NCBI GenBank assembly: GCA_023426265.1
Contig: JAFABA010000205.1
Location: forward strand, 1-9,513
Origin: Bacillota bacterium
Lineage (GTDB): Bacteria > Bacillota > Clostridia > Christensenellales > CAG-138
Direction: 5' to 3'
DNA length: 9,513 nucleotides
In this document: positions 1 through 5,945 of the stretch, in pieces
How positions within the stretch are numbered: position 1 is the first letter of the stretch
Layout of the letters: every line of letters starts with the position of its first letter
Notes under the pieces: generated by a model
What the model saw: the letters and a program-made list of their open reading frames with translations, nothing else
What the model was told of the DNA's origin: nothing
The model's database searches: none
Position numbers and translations under genes: made by a program

Positions 1-974
1 ACCCGGACGACGCCCTTCTTTTGCGCCGCGTTTTTGAATACGGCGAACGAGCTTTTGGAGGTAATATCCGTTACGTCAATAATCGGAAGTTCAAAGCGGA
101 TATCCGGTTTGTCGCTGCCGTAGGTATCCATGGCCTCGTGCCACGTCATGCGCGGGAAGGGTTCCGTGAGATCGACGCCCTTGATGGTAAGCATGATGTG
201 CTTAAAGAGCCGCTCCAGATGCTGCAAAATTTCTTCCTGCCCCACGAAGGAAAGCTCCATGTCGAGCTGGGTGAATTCCGGCTGGCGGTCCGCCCGCAAA
301 TCCTCATCCCGGAAGCAGCGCGCCACCTGGTAATACCGGTCGAGCCCGCCCACCATCAAAAGCTGCTTGAATATCTGCGGGCTTTGCGGCAGCGCGTAGA
401 ACGAGCCGGGGTGCACGCGGCTGGGCACCAGGTAATCCCGCGCGCCCTCGGGCGTGCTTTTGGTGAGGATGGGCGTTTCCACATCCACAAAGCCGTCCGC
501 GTCCAGATAGTCCCGTGCGGCCTTGACCACCCGGTGCCGAAAGCGCAGCGCCTCCTGCATCTGCGCGCGGCGGATGTCCAGAAACCGGTATTCCATTCTG
601 AGGTCCTCGCGCACCTTGGCGGTTTCCTCCAGCGAAAACGGCAGCGGATCGGCTTCAGAAAGAAGCGTCACCCGGTCCGCCGCAAGCTCGATGGTGCCGG
701 TAGCAAGCTTATCGTTATAGGTTTCCTCGTCCCGGATGCGCAAGACGCCTTCCACCATCAGCACGGATTCGAGCTTGACATTCTCCGCGATGGCGAACTC
801 CCCCCTGGTAAGCGTGTTCAGGTTGCACACCACCTGCAGCGTGCCCTTGCAATCCCGTAAATCCAGGAATATGACGCCGCCCATGTCGCGCTTATGGAAT
901 ACCCACCCGCTCGTTTTGATGCGTTCGCCCACCTGCGCTTCCGTCAGCGACCCGCAATGCGCCGTTCGAAACAT
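1..974 (-). CDS. aspS: Aspartyl-tRNA synthetase, N-terminal 324 residues (C-terminus outside window)
   Basis: This cytoplasmic class II synthetase charges tRNA-Asp with aspartate, and in some bacteria also mischarges tRNA-Asn. Translating the minus strand from the ATG at 974 gives an OB-fold anticodon-binding domain (about residues 1-105, with SGWVFHKRDMGGVIFLDLRD at 22-41). The catalytic domain follows: motif 1 region DVETPILTKSTPEGARDY (about 154-171), LPQSPQ (about 175-180) and class II motif 2 FRDEDLRADRQPEFTQLD (211-228). The usual bacterial length is about 590 residues, so roughly the last 45% lies beyond the window edge. A GGAGGG Shine-Dalgarno (986-981) is 6 nt before the ATG, which fixes the start. 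Expression appears to be controlled by the T-box leader directly upstream. The residue between RD and GG in the anticodon domain is Met, whereas Leu or His is usual there, so discrimination between tRNA-Asp and tRNA-Asn cannot be read from it. Identity is very secure. Confidence 0.97.
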   Translation of the reverse strand, partial: MFRTAHCGSLTEAQVGERIKTSGWVFHKRDMGGVIFLDLRDCKGTLQVVCNLNTLTRGEFAIAENVKLESVLMVEGVLRIRDEETYNDKLATGTIELAADRVTLLSEADPLPFSLEETAKVREDLRMEYRFLDIRRAQMQEALRFRHRVVKAARDYLDADGFVDVETPILTKSTPEGARDYLVPSRVHPGSFYALPQSPQIFKQLLMVGGLDRYYQVARCFRDEDLRADRQPEFTQLDMELSFVGQEEILQHLERLFKHIMLTIKGVDLTEPFPRMTWHEAMDTYGSDKPDIRFELPIIDVTDITSKSSFAVFKNAAQKKGVVR

Positions 975-1003
975 GCTTTTCCCTCCTGACTGAAATCCGA
1001 GTA

Positions 1004-1042
1004 TAAAAAAACAGCCTTCCATCCCGTTTGGGACGAAAGACC
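1004..1042 (-). terminator. T-box-controlled attenuator terminator of aspS
   Basis: The minus strand shows GGTCTTTCGTCCC, loop AAAC, then GGGATGGAAGGCT, a 13-pair stem with some G-U pairs. It is followed by a run of seven T (1011-1005). It lies directly after the conserved T-box sequence, as expected for the terminator alternative to the antiterminator. Confidence 0.92.
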
Positions 1043-1294
1043 GTAGTCTCACGCGGTACCACCCAATGTAGCGCATAGCGCCCGCTCTGCTACGACGCGC
1101 CGATCTCCATTAGAAGAATAGGCGGATCGTTTCCGGCTGTAACGCGCCGGGCGCGTCCGAGTCTACTACGCTGAATGCGGTTCGGTCGGAGGCTCCGAGC
1201 TGTTCTTCCCCTGTACGCGCCGTACCGCTCTTCCACCAATTTAAGCAGCTCTCTGTGCCGTACCATACAGGCTACTCGTCTCTTCATCGCCAAA
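1004..1294 (-). promoter_or_regulatory. T-box riboswitch of aspS, specifier AAC (Asn)
   Basis: On the minus strand the leader has all the main T-box landmarks. Stem I starts near GGCGATGAAGAG (1291-1280), with a GA/kink-turn internal loop opposite GGAGCC, then AGTA of the specifier loop and the AGAGAG bulge. The distal loop contains GGTGGAAG. The 3' side of the specifier loop reads GAA-G-AAC-A (1208-1201). A stem with GAA...AGTAG (S-turn type, about 1190-1148) and a short GC stem (ACGCGCC/GGCGCGT) follow. The conserved T-box TGGGTGGTACCGCG is at 1065-1052, and the terminator just downstream. Uncharged tRNA pairing with the specifier and with the T-box bulge should favour the antiterminator and allow aspS transcription. 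By geometry matching the B. subtilis glyQS specifier loop, the specifier is AAC (1204-1202), an Asn codon. I see no GAC or GAU at the specifier position. Confidence 0.95.
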
Positions 1295-1319
1295 TCTGGT
1301 TAACCGATAGTATGAACGC

Positions 1320-1348
1320 ATTATACCGTCGGTTATGCGCTTTGTCAA
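1320..1348 (-). promoter_or_regulatory. aspS promoter
   Basis: The minus strand has TTGACA (1348-1343), a 17-nt spacer and TATAAT (1325-1320), a perfect sigma-A-type promoter. It places the transcript start around 1313, some 20 nt before T-box stem I. Confidence 0.88.
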
Positions 1349-1380
1349 CGGTTTTCCTTATGATATGCCGTTATTCTGGC

Positions 1381-1411
1381 CATTGACAAAGTCCAGTGGA
1401 CTTTGTCAATG
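1381..1411. repeat. Perfect 15-bp inverted repeat, 1-nt centre
   Basis: The left arm CATTGACAAAGTCCA (1381-1395) and right arm TGGACTTTGTCAATG (1397-1411) are perfectly complementary around a single G. The 9-mer TTGACAAAG in both arms also forms the -35 region of the aspS promoter. There is no T-run after it, so it is not a canonical terminator. It may be a dispersed palindromic repeat or a protein site. Confidence 0.8.
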
Positions 1412-1424
1412 GGTTTTCCGCATG

Positions 1425-1456
1425 TCAAAATGCCGCTCATTGGCGGCATTTTTTCC
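1425..1456. terminator. Bidirectional-looking intrinsic terminator
   Basis: TGCCGC, a six-base loop and GCGGCA (about 1430-1447) form a short GC stem. On plus it is followed by six T, and on minus by TTTT. Only the upstream minus gene (1872-2510) would plausibly need it, preventing read-through into the aspS leader. Confidence 0.55.
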
Positions 1457-1457
1457 A

Positions 1458-1486
1458 CCGATTTGACGCACATGTCGTCAAATCGG
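1458..1486. repeat. Inverted repeat, 11-bp arms (14 with one bulge)
   Basis: CCGATTTGACG (1458-1468) is perfectly complementary to CGTCAAATCGG (1476-1486). The middle ACATGT is self-complementary, so with one bulged C nearly the whole element folds. It is the third consecutive hairpin in 106 bp. No T-run follows. Confidence 0.75.
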
Positions 1487-1760
1487 ATTAGCCGTGGGAG
1501 ATTACGAATCCCCACACCCACAAAAGGATTTGCCGATACTCTCTGCGTTATTTCCGTTTTTGCTCAAGCGAAAAATTTTTAAAACAAAAATGTTTTGCAC
1601 CGGCATCACCATCCCATACAGACGCACATATATATGTAATACGGAAAGGGAAAACCGGTACCCTCTTCCTACCGGGCAAGCGGGCCGCTCACGCATCCTG
1701 CACTGCCTTACAACCTTATACAGAAGCCTCCATAGAGCCAAACGCTCAACAAAAAGCCTC
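1487..1760. other. Gap with no convincing gene
   Basis: Open frames exist on both strands, but none has a credible ribosome-binding site or recognisable product, and one starts inside a hairpin. The sequence is AT-richer around 1550-1640. A small inverted repeat GTGGG/CCCAC lies near 1495-1516. I see no RNA gene here. Confidence 0.5.
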
Positions 1761-1796
1761 ACACCGCCGAAGGGGACGCCCTTGGGCGGTGTTTTG
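1752..1796. terminator. Hairpin, probable terminator downstream of the 1872-2510 gene
   Basis: ACACCGCC (1761-1768) pairs with GGCGGTGT (1785-1792), and AAGGG with CCCTT inside it, around loop GACG. Plus has TTTT directly after. Minus has GAGGC and then TTTTT. The minus gene ending at 1872 is its natural client, although the T-run is closer in the plus direction, so orientation is uncertain. A TAAGCGG/CCGCTTA hairpin with a GAAA loop (1805-1822) lies next to it. Confidence 0.55.
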
Positions 1797-1871
1797 ATGT
1801 CACATAAGCGGGAAACCGCTTAAAGCAATCATTGGATTGGATTTCAATGCCGGCAAGGATACCGGCTATTG

Positions 1872-2510
1872 TTATGCAATTTGCTTCATGGTCTGCGCCA
1901 GCGTTGAATAAAAGCTGTGGGCTCTTCGTTCCGATTCAACATGCACGATGAATCGATTGTTTGCGCTGAGTTTATCCATATCATCCTTGGCTTGCATTGC
2001 CCGCTGGAGATAATATTCTATCCAGTCCGCCAAGTCCGTTTCATTGCCATCAATTTTAAACTGCTGCCGTTGCTTCTGAACCCAGGGACATTTTTCGGGA
2101 AAGGCTTCCGCGTAAGCGTCGCTTCCTGAAATAACGCCAAAGCAGGACAGCTCCGCAAGCAGCTTGATTCTATCCTCTTTGGGTAAATTGTCCCTGTCAT
2201 ATTTCCCGCGCAAATACGTAAGCTGCTCCTCCGTGAGCTCCTTTTTGCCGCTAAAATAGATACCGGGATTCATGGCAAACACCACATAATCGTCACCCAC
2301 TTTTGCAACGGCATATCCGTTCATTCGCCCTGCCTTGCCGCCATCCCAGCCCGGAACATCCTGAACCCGAAAATCCTCGGTTTTGAGCGCCCTCATGTTG
2401 CCCGCTTCGTCATACAGCCTGTCATATAGTTCTTTTCTCTGCGCCGCAGTTGTATCGCGGAATTGATACTCATAATGCATCGGGCGATCATTCGCTTGAA
2501 TCGTGTTCAT
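1872..2510 (-). CDS. Hypothetical protein, 212 residues, no family recognised
   Basis: This is a complete reading frame with a strong purine-rich ribosome-binding site (AGGAGGGGAGGAG, ending 5 nt before the ATG at 2510). It is very probably a real gene. The product is soluble-looking: no signal peptide, no membrane segment, and many charged residues. The N-terminal part has a charged helical stretch (TAAQRKELYDRLYDEAGNMR, about 20-39). A middle segment NGYAVAKVGDDYVVFAMNPG (about 64-83) looks like beta strands. The C-terminal third is predicted helical (LADWIEYYLQRAMQAKDDMDK and following). I see no catalytic motif. It stands alone between the aspS leader and trpS, on the minus strand, with a probable terminator downstream. 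It has lower GC than aspS and trpS, so it may be accessory. No function is proposed. Confidence 0.8.
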   Translation of the reverse strand: MNTIQANDRPMHYEYQFRDTTAAQRKELYDRLYDEAGNMRALKTEDFRVQDVPGWDGGKAGRMNGYAVAKVGDDYVVFAMNPGIYFSGKKELTEEQLTYLRGKYDRDNLPKEDRIKLLAELSCFGVISGSDAYAEAFPEKCPWVQKQRQQFKIDGNETDLADWIEYYLQRAMQAKDDMDKLSANNRFIVHVESERRAHSFYSTLAQTMKQIA

Positions 2511-2539
2511 GCAACTCCTCCCCTCCTGAAAGACTGCAA

Positions 2540-2568
2540 AATGTAAAAAAATGGGCTCTCATTGTCGA
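2540..2568 (-). promoter_or_regulatory. Possible promoter of the 1872-2510 gene
   Basis: The minus strand has TCGACA (2568-2563), a 17-nt spacer and TACATT (2545-2540), about 30 nt before the start codon. Each hexamer is an imperfect match, so this is a weak call. Confidence 0.35.
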
Positions 2569-2765
2569 TATCGTTTTTTAAGGGAAATACTTTAGCGTCC
2601 GGCGGGTTTTTTATTTATAAGGGTGCGGCTAGGCATAAGGCGCGCACAATGGTTTCCGTTTCCGAGCGGCGGCACGCCCTGCCATGTTACCGTAAGGGGA
2701 GTTTCGTCATATCTTGGAATCAAATGTTGCGTTCTTCCGTTAAGAAGGCGGATAAACCTGCGCGC
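2569..2765. other. Intergenic, nothing recognised
   Basis: The spacer between the divergent 1872-2510 gene and trpS has T-rich tracts (2571-2580, 2604-2610) but no convincing hairpin terminator. There is no T-box motif in front of trpS and no gene with a ribosome-binding site. The short open frame across 2562-2810 lacks support. Confidence 0.5.
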
Positions 2766-2794
2766 TTGCGCGTATGTGCCGAAACGGATATACT
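2766..2794 (+). promoter_or_regulatory. Probable trpS promoter
   Basis: TTGCGC (2766-2771), a 17-nt spacer and TATACT (2789-2794) predict a start near 2801 and a leader of about 36 nt. That is too short for a T-box. The -35 matches only partly. Confidence 0.6.
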
Positions 2795-2836
2795 ATTAGC
2801 TACGCCATAGACAGTTGCGCATAAGGAGGAGAGACT

Positions 2837-3838
2837 GTGGAACAAAAAAAATCGGTTTTGAGCGGCATACAGCCGTCCGGCATACTGACGCTGGGCAATT
2901 ATATCGGGGCTGTGCGCAATTGGGCGAAGCTGCAGGCGGATTTTAACGCCTATTATTGCGTGGTGGATATGCACTCCATTACCGTAAGGCAGGACCCGGA
3001 GGACCTGCGCCGCCGCTCCATTGAGACCATGGCGCTTTTGATCGCCTGCGGCGTGAAGCCGGAAACCTCCACCATGTTCATTCAATCCCATGTGCCCGCG
3101 CATACGCAGCTGACCTGGGTGCTCTCCTGCAACACGTACATGGGGGAACTCTCCCGCATGACGCAGTTCAAGGACAAATCCGCCCGCCACGCAGACAACA
3201 TCAACGCGGGCCTGTTCACCTATCCCGTGCTGATGGCGGCGGATATCCTCCTTTACCAGGCGGATCTCGTGCCGGTGGGCGCGGACCAGAAGCAGCATAT
3301 TGAAATTACGCGGGATGTGGCGATCCGCTTCAACAACGCCTATGGAGAGACGTTCACCATTCCGGAACCCTATATCCCCGAGGTGGGCGCAAGGATCATG
3401 AGCCTGCAGGAGCCGGACAAGAAAATGTCCAAATCCGACGAAAACCCCAACGCCTATATCGCGCTGCTCGACCCGCCGGACGTGATACTCAAAAAGATGA
3501 GGCGCGCCGTGACGGACAGCGAAAATTGCATCGCATATGACGAAAACCGGCCGGGCGTTGCGAACCTTTTATCCATATACAGCACTTGCGCCGGGGAAAC
3601 GATACCGGAAGCCGTATCCCGGTTTGAAGGAAAAGGCTATGGCGCATTGAAGGCCGCCGCGGCCGAAGCCGTGATCTCCATACTGGAGCCCGTGCAGAAG
3701 GAATTCTACCGCGTGCTGGGCGATAAGGACTACCTCAACAAAACTATCCGCTACGGCGCGGAAAAGGCCGGGGAAACCGCGAACAGGACTTTGCGGGACG
3801 TGTACGGCAAGGTAGGGTTCAATTCGTTCGGGGTGTAA
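2837..3838 (+). CDS. trpS: Tryptophanyl-tRNA synthetase
   Basis: This cytoplasmic class I synthetase attaches tryptophan to tRNA-Trp. The 333-residue length is typical for bacterial TrpRS. The N-terminal signature GIQPSGILTLGNYIGA (10-25) carries the HIGH-equivalent motif. VPVGADQKQHIEITRD (145-160) is the conserved Trp/ATP-site segment with Asp150 and Gln151. KKMSKSDENP (195-204) is the KMSKS loop. Initiation is at GTG 2837, with AAGGAGG (2823-2829) 7 nt upstream. The gene is monocistronic: its own promoter lies about 45 nt upstream and a hairpin terminator follows within 60 nt. Many Bacillota control trpS by a Trp T-box, but none is visible here. Identity is very secure. Confidence 0.98.
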   Translation: MEQKKSVLSGIQPSGILTLGNYIGAVRNWAKLQADFNAYYCVVDMHSITVRQDPEDLRRRSIETMALLIACGVKPETSTMFIQSHVPAHTQLTWVLSCNTYMGELSRMTQFKDKSARHADNINAGLFTYPVLMAADILLYQADLVPVGADQKQHIEITRDVAIRFNNAYGETFTIPEPYIPEVGARIMSLQEPDKKMSKSDENPNAYIALLDPPDVILKKMRRAVTDSENCIAYDENRPGVANLLSIYSTCAGETIPEAVSRFEGKGYGALKAAAAEAVISILEPVQKEFYRVLGDKDYLNKTIRYGAEKAGETANRTLRDVYGKVGFNSFGV

Positions 3839-3862
3839 CGGTTCATCATCTTATTGTAAGAA

Positions 3863-3900
3863 GCAAAAACTCCATGGCGGGCGGCCATGGAGTTTTGTTT
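3863..3900. terminator. Bidirectional terminator between trpS and the XRE gene
   Basis: AAAACTCCATGGC (3866-3878) and GCCATGGAGTTTT (3884-3896) form a perfect 13-bp stem with a 5-nt loop. T-rich tails on both strands serve the convergent trpS (plus) and the small regulator (minus). Confidence 0.9.
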
Positions 3901-3926
3901 GTCAAGAAAACGTAGCAGCTCTGCAA

Positions 3927-4178
3927 TTATTTAATCGACGGCTCCAATTCGTCAAACTCCTTTGTGCTGAAAAACTCGCCCAAAGTAATTCCCAGACCAT
4001 CGCACATCATTTTAATTGTTTCTATCTTAGGATTCCGGCTTTTCCCATACAGGATATTCTTCACGGACGAGGGCGGCAAAGCCGAGAGATTTGCTAATTT
4101 ATTTATGCTGATCTCGTGCTCATCGCATAGCTGCAATATTCGATTTCGTATCGCTGTGACCGTATCCGTAGGTATCAC
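3927..4178 (-). CDS. Small XRE/Cro-type HTH regulator, about 80 residues, start codon in doubt
   Basis: The product is almost entirely one helix-turn-helix domain: AIRNRILQLCDEHEISINKL, then ANLSALPPSSVKNILYGKSR (turn and recognition helix), then NPKIETIKMMCDGLGITLGE and the tail FFSTKEFDELEPSIK. It should be a DNA-binding transcription regulator. From memory, compact Clostridia relatives usually begin at the residues matching DTVTAIRNRI. The coordinate uses GTG 4178 as the only conventional nearby start. However, an excellent extended ribosome-binding site, AAAGGCGGTGAT, overlaps that GTG. The ideally spaced codon is ACG at 4169-4167, just where relatives would have Met (ACG-GAT-ACG-GTC). 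So either ACG is used as a start, translation is weak, or the start has been lost. The frame stays open upstream but without a ribosome-binding site. It is divergent from the 4293-4511 gene. Confidence 0.82.
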   Translation of the reverse strand: MIPTDTVTAIRNRILQLCDEHEISINKLANLSALPPSSVKNILYGKSRNPKIETIKMMCDGLGITLGEFFSTKEFDELEPSIK

Positions 4179-4216
4179 CGCCTTTACAATAAAGCATAGC
4201 GAAAAACGCTTGCAGG

Positions 4217-4269
4217 TATAGGCTATACATGCCACTATTAGGCTATGCGTAGCTGATTCTATAGGCTGC
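4217..4269. repeat. Three AGGCT-containing repeats, possible operator
   Basis: TATAGGCTAT (4217-4226), ATTAGGCTAT (4237-4246) and TATAGGCTGC (4260-4269) lie in the same orientation, spaced 20 and 23 bp, about two helical turns. They sit in the divergent spacer between the HTH regulator and the small plus-strand gene, where an autoregulatory site would be expected. That role is inferred from position. Confidence 0.45.
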
Positions 4270-4292
4270 TTGTAAAAGAGGTGGATAAATAT

Positions 4293-4511
4293 ATGCCAGA
4301 TTATTCTGCCATGCATCAAAAGTTATTTGCTGCACAGGCGGATGCAATTGACGGATTGAAAGAGATATCGGACAACCTGGTGAAGGCGCACAGACAGTTG
4401 GAAGAAATGTATATAAACGCCCCGCAACGTAACATTATGGCGTTAAGGCCTGACGATTTAACAAATAGTACGTCAAGAGATAGATCAAGAAAGCGGAAAG
4501 AAGGCCAGTAA
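4293..4511 (+). CDS. Small hypothetical protein, 72 residues
   Basis: The ATG at 4293 is preceded by AGAGGTGG (4277-4284) at suitable spacing. The in-frame GTG at 4281 lies inside that ribosome-binding site and is less likely. The product (MPDYSAMHQKLFAAQADAID..., then NLVKAHRQLEEMYINAP) is charged. It begins with about 45 residues of probable amphipathic helix and ends in a polar basic tail (TSRDRSRKRKEGQ). There is no signal peptide or membrane segment. From memory it resembles short MPDY...LF...AI...EEMY proteins common in Clostridia genomes, whose function is unknown. That similarity is unverified. It is divergent from a small HTH regulator and shares a terminator with convergent galM. 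The AT-richer composition of this patch suggests an accessory pair. Confidence 0.7.
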   Translation: MPDYSAMHQKLFAAQADAIDGLKEISDNLVKAHRQLEEMYINAPQRNIMALRPDDLTNSTSRDRSRKRKEGQ

Positions 4512-4523
4512 CAATACCTAACA

Positions 4524-4557
4524 TAAAAAAGCCGGGCCTTCATGCAAAAGGCCCGGC
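4524..4557 (-). terminator. galM terminator (shared hairpin with 4293-4511 gene)
   Basis: GCCGGGCCTT (4531-4540) and AAGGCCCGGC (4548-4557) form a perfect 10-bp GC-rich stem around a 7-nt loop. On the minus strand a run of six T follows (4530-4525), so it terminates galM. The plus strand lacks a T-run. Confidence 0.9.
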
Positions 4558-4603
4558 CTCAATGTTATCTTTTCTTATTTCCCCATGCAGTTGATACAGC
4601 AAT

Positions 4604-5638
4604 TTACCACGAAAACTGGTACACCGTCTCGCTTTTAAACGTCTCCCCCGCCTTTAACACAGGGCCTTCAAAGTGCCGGTGGTTGACGGCATCCGGGAAG
4701 TACTGCGTTTCCAGGCAGAACGCGGCATGCTGGCCGTAATGCGCGCCGCCCTTCCCCATGGCGTCCGTCATGTTGCCGGTATAGAGCTGCACGCCGGGAA
4801 GGTCGGTAAATACGCGCAGCCTGCGCCCGCTTTTCGGCTCATGCGCCACTGCGATTTCACGAAGGCCCTCCGGCCCCGCGAGCACAAAGTTGTGGTCGTA
4901 CCCGCCGAACTGCTTTACTTGCGGGAAATCCGAGCCGATATCCCTCCCGATTGTTTTGGCTTTTAAAAAGTCCATGGGTGTGCCGGATATGGAGAGTATT
5001 TCCCCGGTGGGCACGCAGCCGCTGTCCCCCGGCGTATAGAAGGGGGCGTTTATGGTCAGCTCATGGGAAAGGATATCGCCGCCGTCATGCCCGGATAAAT
5101 TAAAATAGCTGTGGTTGGTGAGGTTGCAGATTGTGTCCTCCTCCGCGCAAGCCATGTATTCGATATGCAGCGCGTTGTTGTCCGCCAGGCGGTACCGCAC
5201 GCTTACTTGCAGGCCGCCGGGGTAGCCTTCCTCGCCGTCGGGGCTATATCGCGTGAACGCCACGCCGTCGGGCAGAATTTCGCCCAGCCAGTTGCGGCTG
5301 TTGAAGCCTACGGCACCACCGTGCAGATGGTGTTCACCGTTGTTTTTGGCAACCTGATACTGCTTGCCATTGAGCGTAAACGCCCCGTTGCGGATGCGGT
5401 TGCCGATGCGGCCGATCGTCGCGCCGAAATAGCAATTGTCCGCCTGGTAGCCCGCGAGATCGTCATAACCCAGGACGATGTCCGCCTTATTGCCGGTTTT
5501 GTCCGGCACAAGCAGCGTACGGATTGCCGCGCCGTAGGAGATGAGTTCCATCTGCACGCCGTTCGCGTTCTCCATTTTATAGGCGTATACCGGGGTGCCA
5601 TCCAAGTGGGTGCCAAAAAGCCTGCGTTCGATCTGCAT
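4604..5638 (-). CDS. galM: Aldose 1-epimerase (mutarotase)
   Basis: This enzyme interconverts the alpha and beta anomers of galactose and glucose, feeding hexoses into the Leloir pathway or glycolysis. The 344-residue protein has the family's landmarks. GEHHLHGG (101-108) includes the substrate-binding His106. NLTNHSYFNLSG (172-183) contains the proposed catalytic acid His176. GYDHNFVL (246-253) includes Asp248. CLETQYFPDAVNH (308-320) contains the proposed catalytic base Glu310. These correspond to H96, H170, D243 and E304 of the Lactococcus enzyme. There is no signal peptide, so it is cytoplasmic. The ATG at 5638 is chosen because GCGAGG lies about 8 nt upstream. An in-frame TTG at 5659 lies before that site. 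No other galactose gene is adjacent, so substrate preference cannot be inferred from context. Confidence 0.96.
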   Translation of the reverse strand: MQIERRLFGTHLDGTPVYAYKMENANGVQMELISYGAAIRTLLVPDKTGNKADIVLGYDDLAGYQADNCYFGATIGRIGNRIRNGAFTLNGKQYQVAKNNGEHHLHGGAVGFNSRNWLGEILPDGVAFTRYSPDGEEGYPGGLQVSVRYRLADNNALHIEYMACAEEDTICNLTNHSYFNLSGHDGGDILSHELTINAPFYTPGDSGCVPTGEILSISGTPMDFLKAKTIGRDIGSDFPQVKQFGGYDHNFVLAGPEGLREIAVAHEPKSGRRLRVFTDLPGVQLYTGNMTDAMGKGGAHYGQHAAFCLETQYFPDAVNHRHFEGPVLKAGETFKSETVYQFSW

Positions 5639-5762
5639 ATTCTTGCCTCGCTTTCGCAATGTTGGTCTATTTTAGGAAAAGACGCTTCAGTATCGAGAAA
5701 AGGTGGGAAAAGGAAAGAACCGGAGTGGTATAGGAGTAAGTTTGAACCTTGGAGGAAGTTCG
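5639..5762. other. galM upstream region, promoter not clear
   Basis: On the minus strand a possible -10 TAAAAT lies about 35 nt before galM, near 5675-5670. No good -35 is at the right distance. The stretch is purine-rich on plus (AGAAAAGGTGGGAAAAGGAAAG) and has no gene. Confidence 0.35.
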
Positions 5763-5938
5763 CGGAGCTTATACTCCGTAAGCACCGTCTATCGAACCTC
5801 TTGGGGGCTCGGGGGCAGCAGCCCCCGGAGGCTTTCAACCGCCGAAGAGCGACATGTGCGGTGGCGGCGGAAAGCCTTGCGGCGCAAGGCTTTCCTTTCA
5901 GGAACAGCCGCCCGTGCCGTAGGCACAGGTTGTTCCTG
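5763..5938. repeat. Cluster of four hairpins between galM and dapL
   Basis: The inverted repeats in order are: CGGAG/CTCCG (5763-5778); CGGGGGC-AGCA-GCCCCCG (5810-5827); GGAAAGCCTTGC-GGC-GCAAGGCTTTCC (5869-5895, 12-bp perfect arms); and a compound stem with CAGGAACAGCC (5899-5909) against GGTTGTTCCTG (5928-5938) enclosing GTGCC-GTA-GGCAC (5914-5926). No ribosome-binding site or recognisable protein supports a gene. The density of perfect stems suggests a composite noncoding repeat or a structured RNA. Confidence 0.7.
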
Positions 5939-5945
5939 TGATTCT

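Noticed and set aside
21..860. Long plus-strand open frame of 279 codons
   Set aside because: It is the antisense shadow of aspS, whose minus-strand translation shows clear class II synthetase motifs.
1090..1293. Minus-strand open frame of 67 codons
   Set aside because: It lies entirely inside the T-box leader. Its coding look comes from the structured RNA sequence.
1381..1486. Possible CRISPR array or IS ends in the hairpin cluster
   Set aside because: The three stems differ in sequence, so there is no regular repeat-spacer pattern. No transposase or target duplication is visible.
1494..1823. Plus frame of 109 codons, and the minus frame at 1502-1762
   Set aside because: Neither has a ribosome-binding site or recognisable product. 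The minus frame would start within a terminator-like hairpin.
2562..2810. Plus frame of 82 codons before trpS
   Set aside because: It has no ribosome-binding site and runs through the trpS promoter region.
5111..5941. Long plus frames opposite galM and running into the hairpin region
   Set aside because: They are shadows of galM plus GC-rich repeats. No start signal or family resemblance was found.
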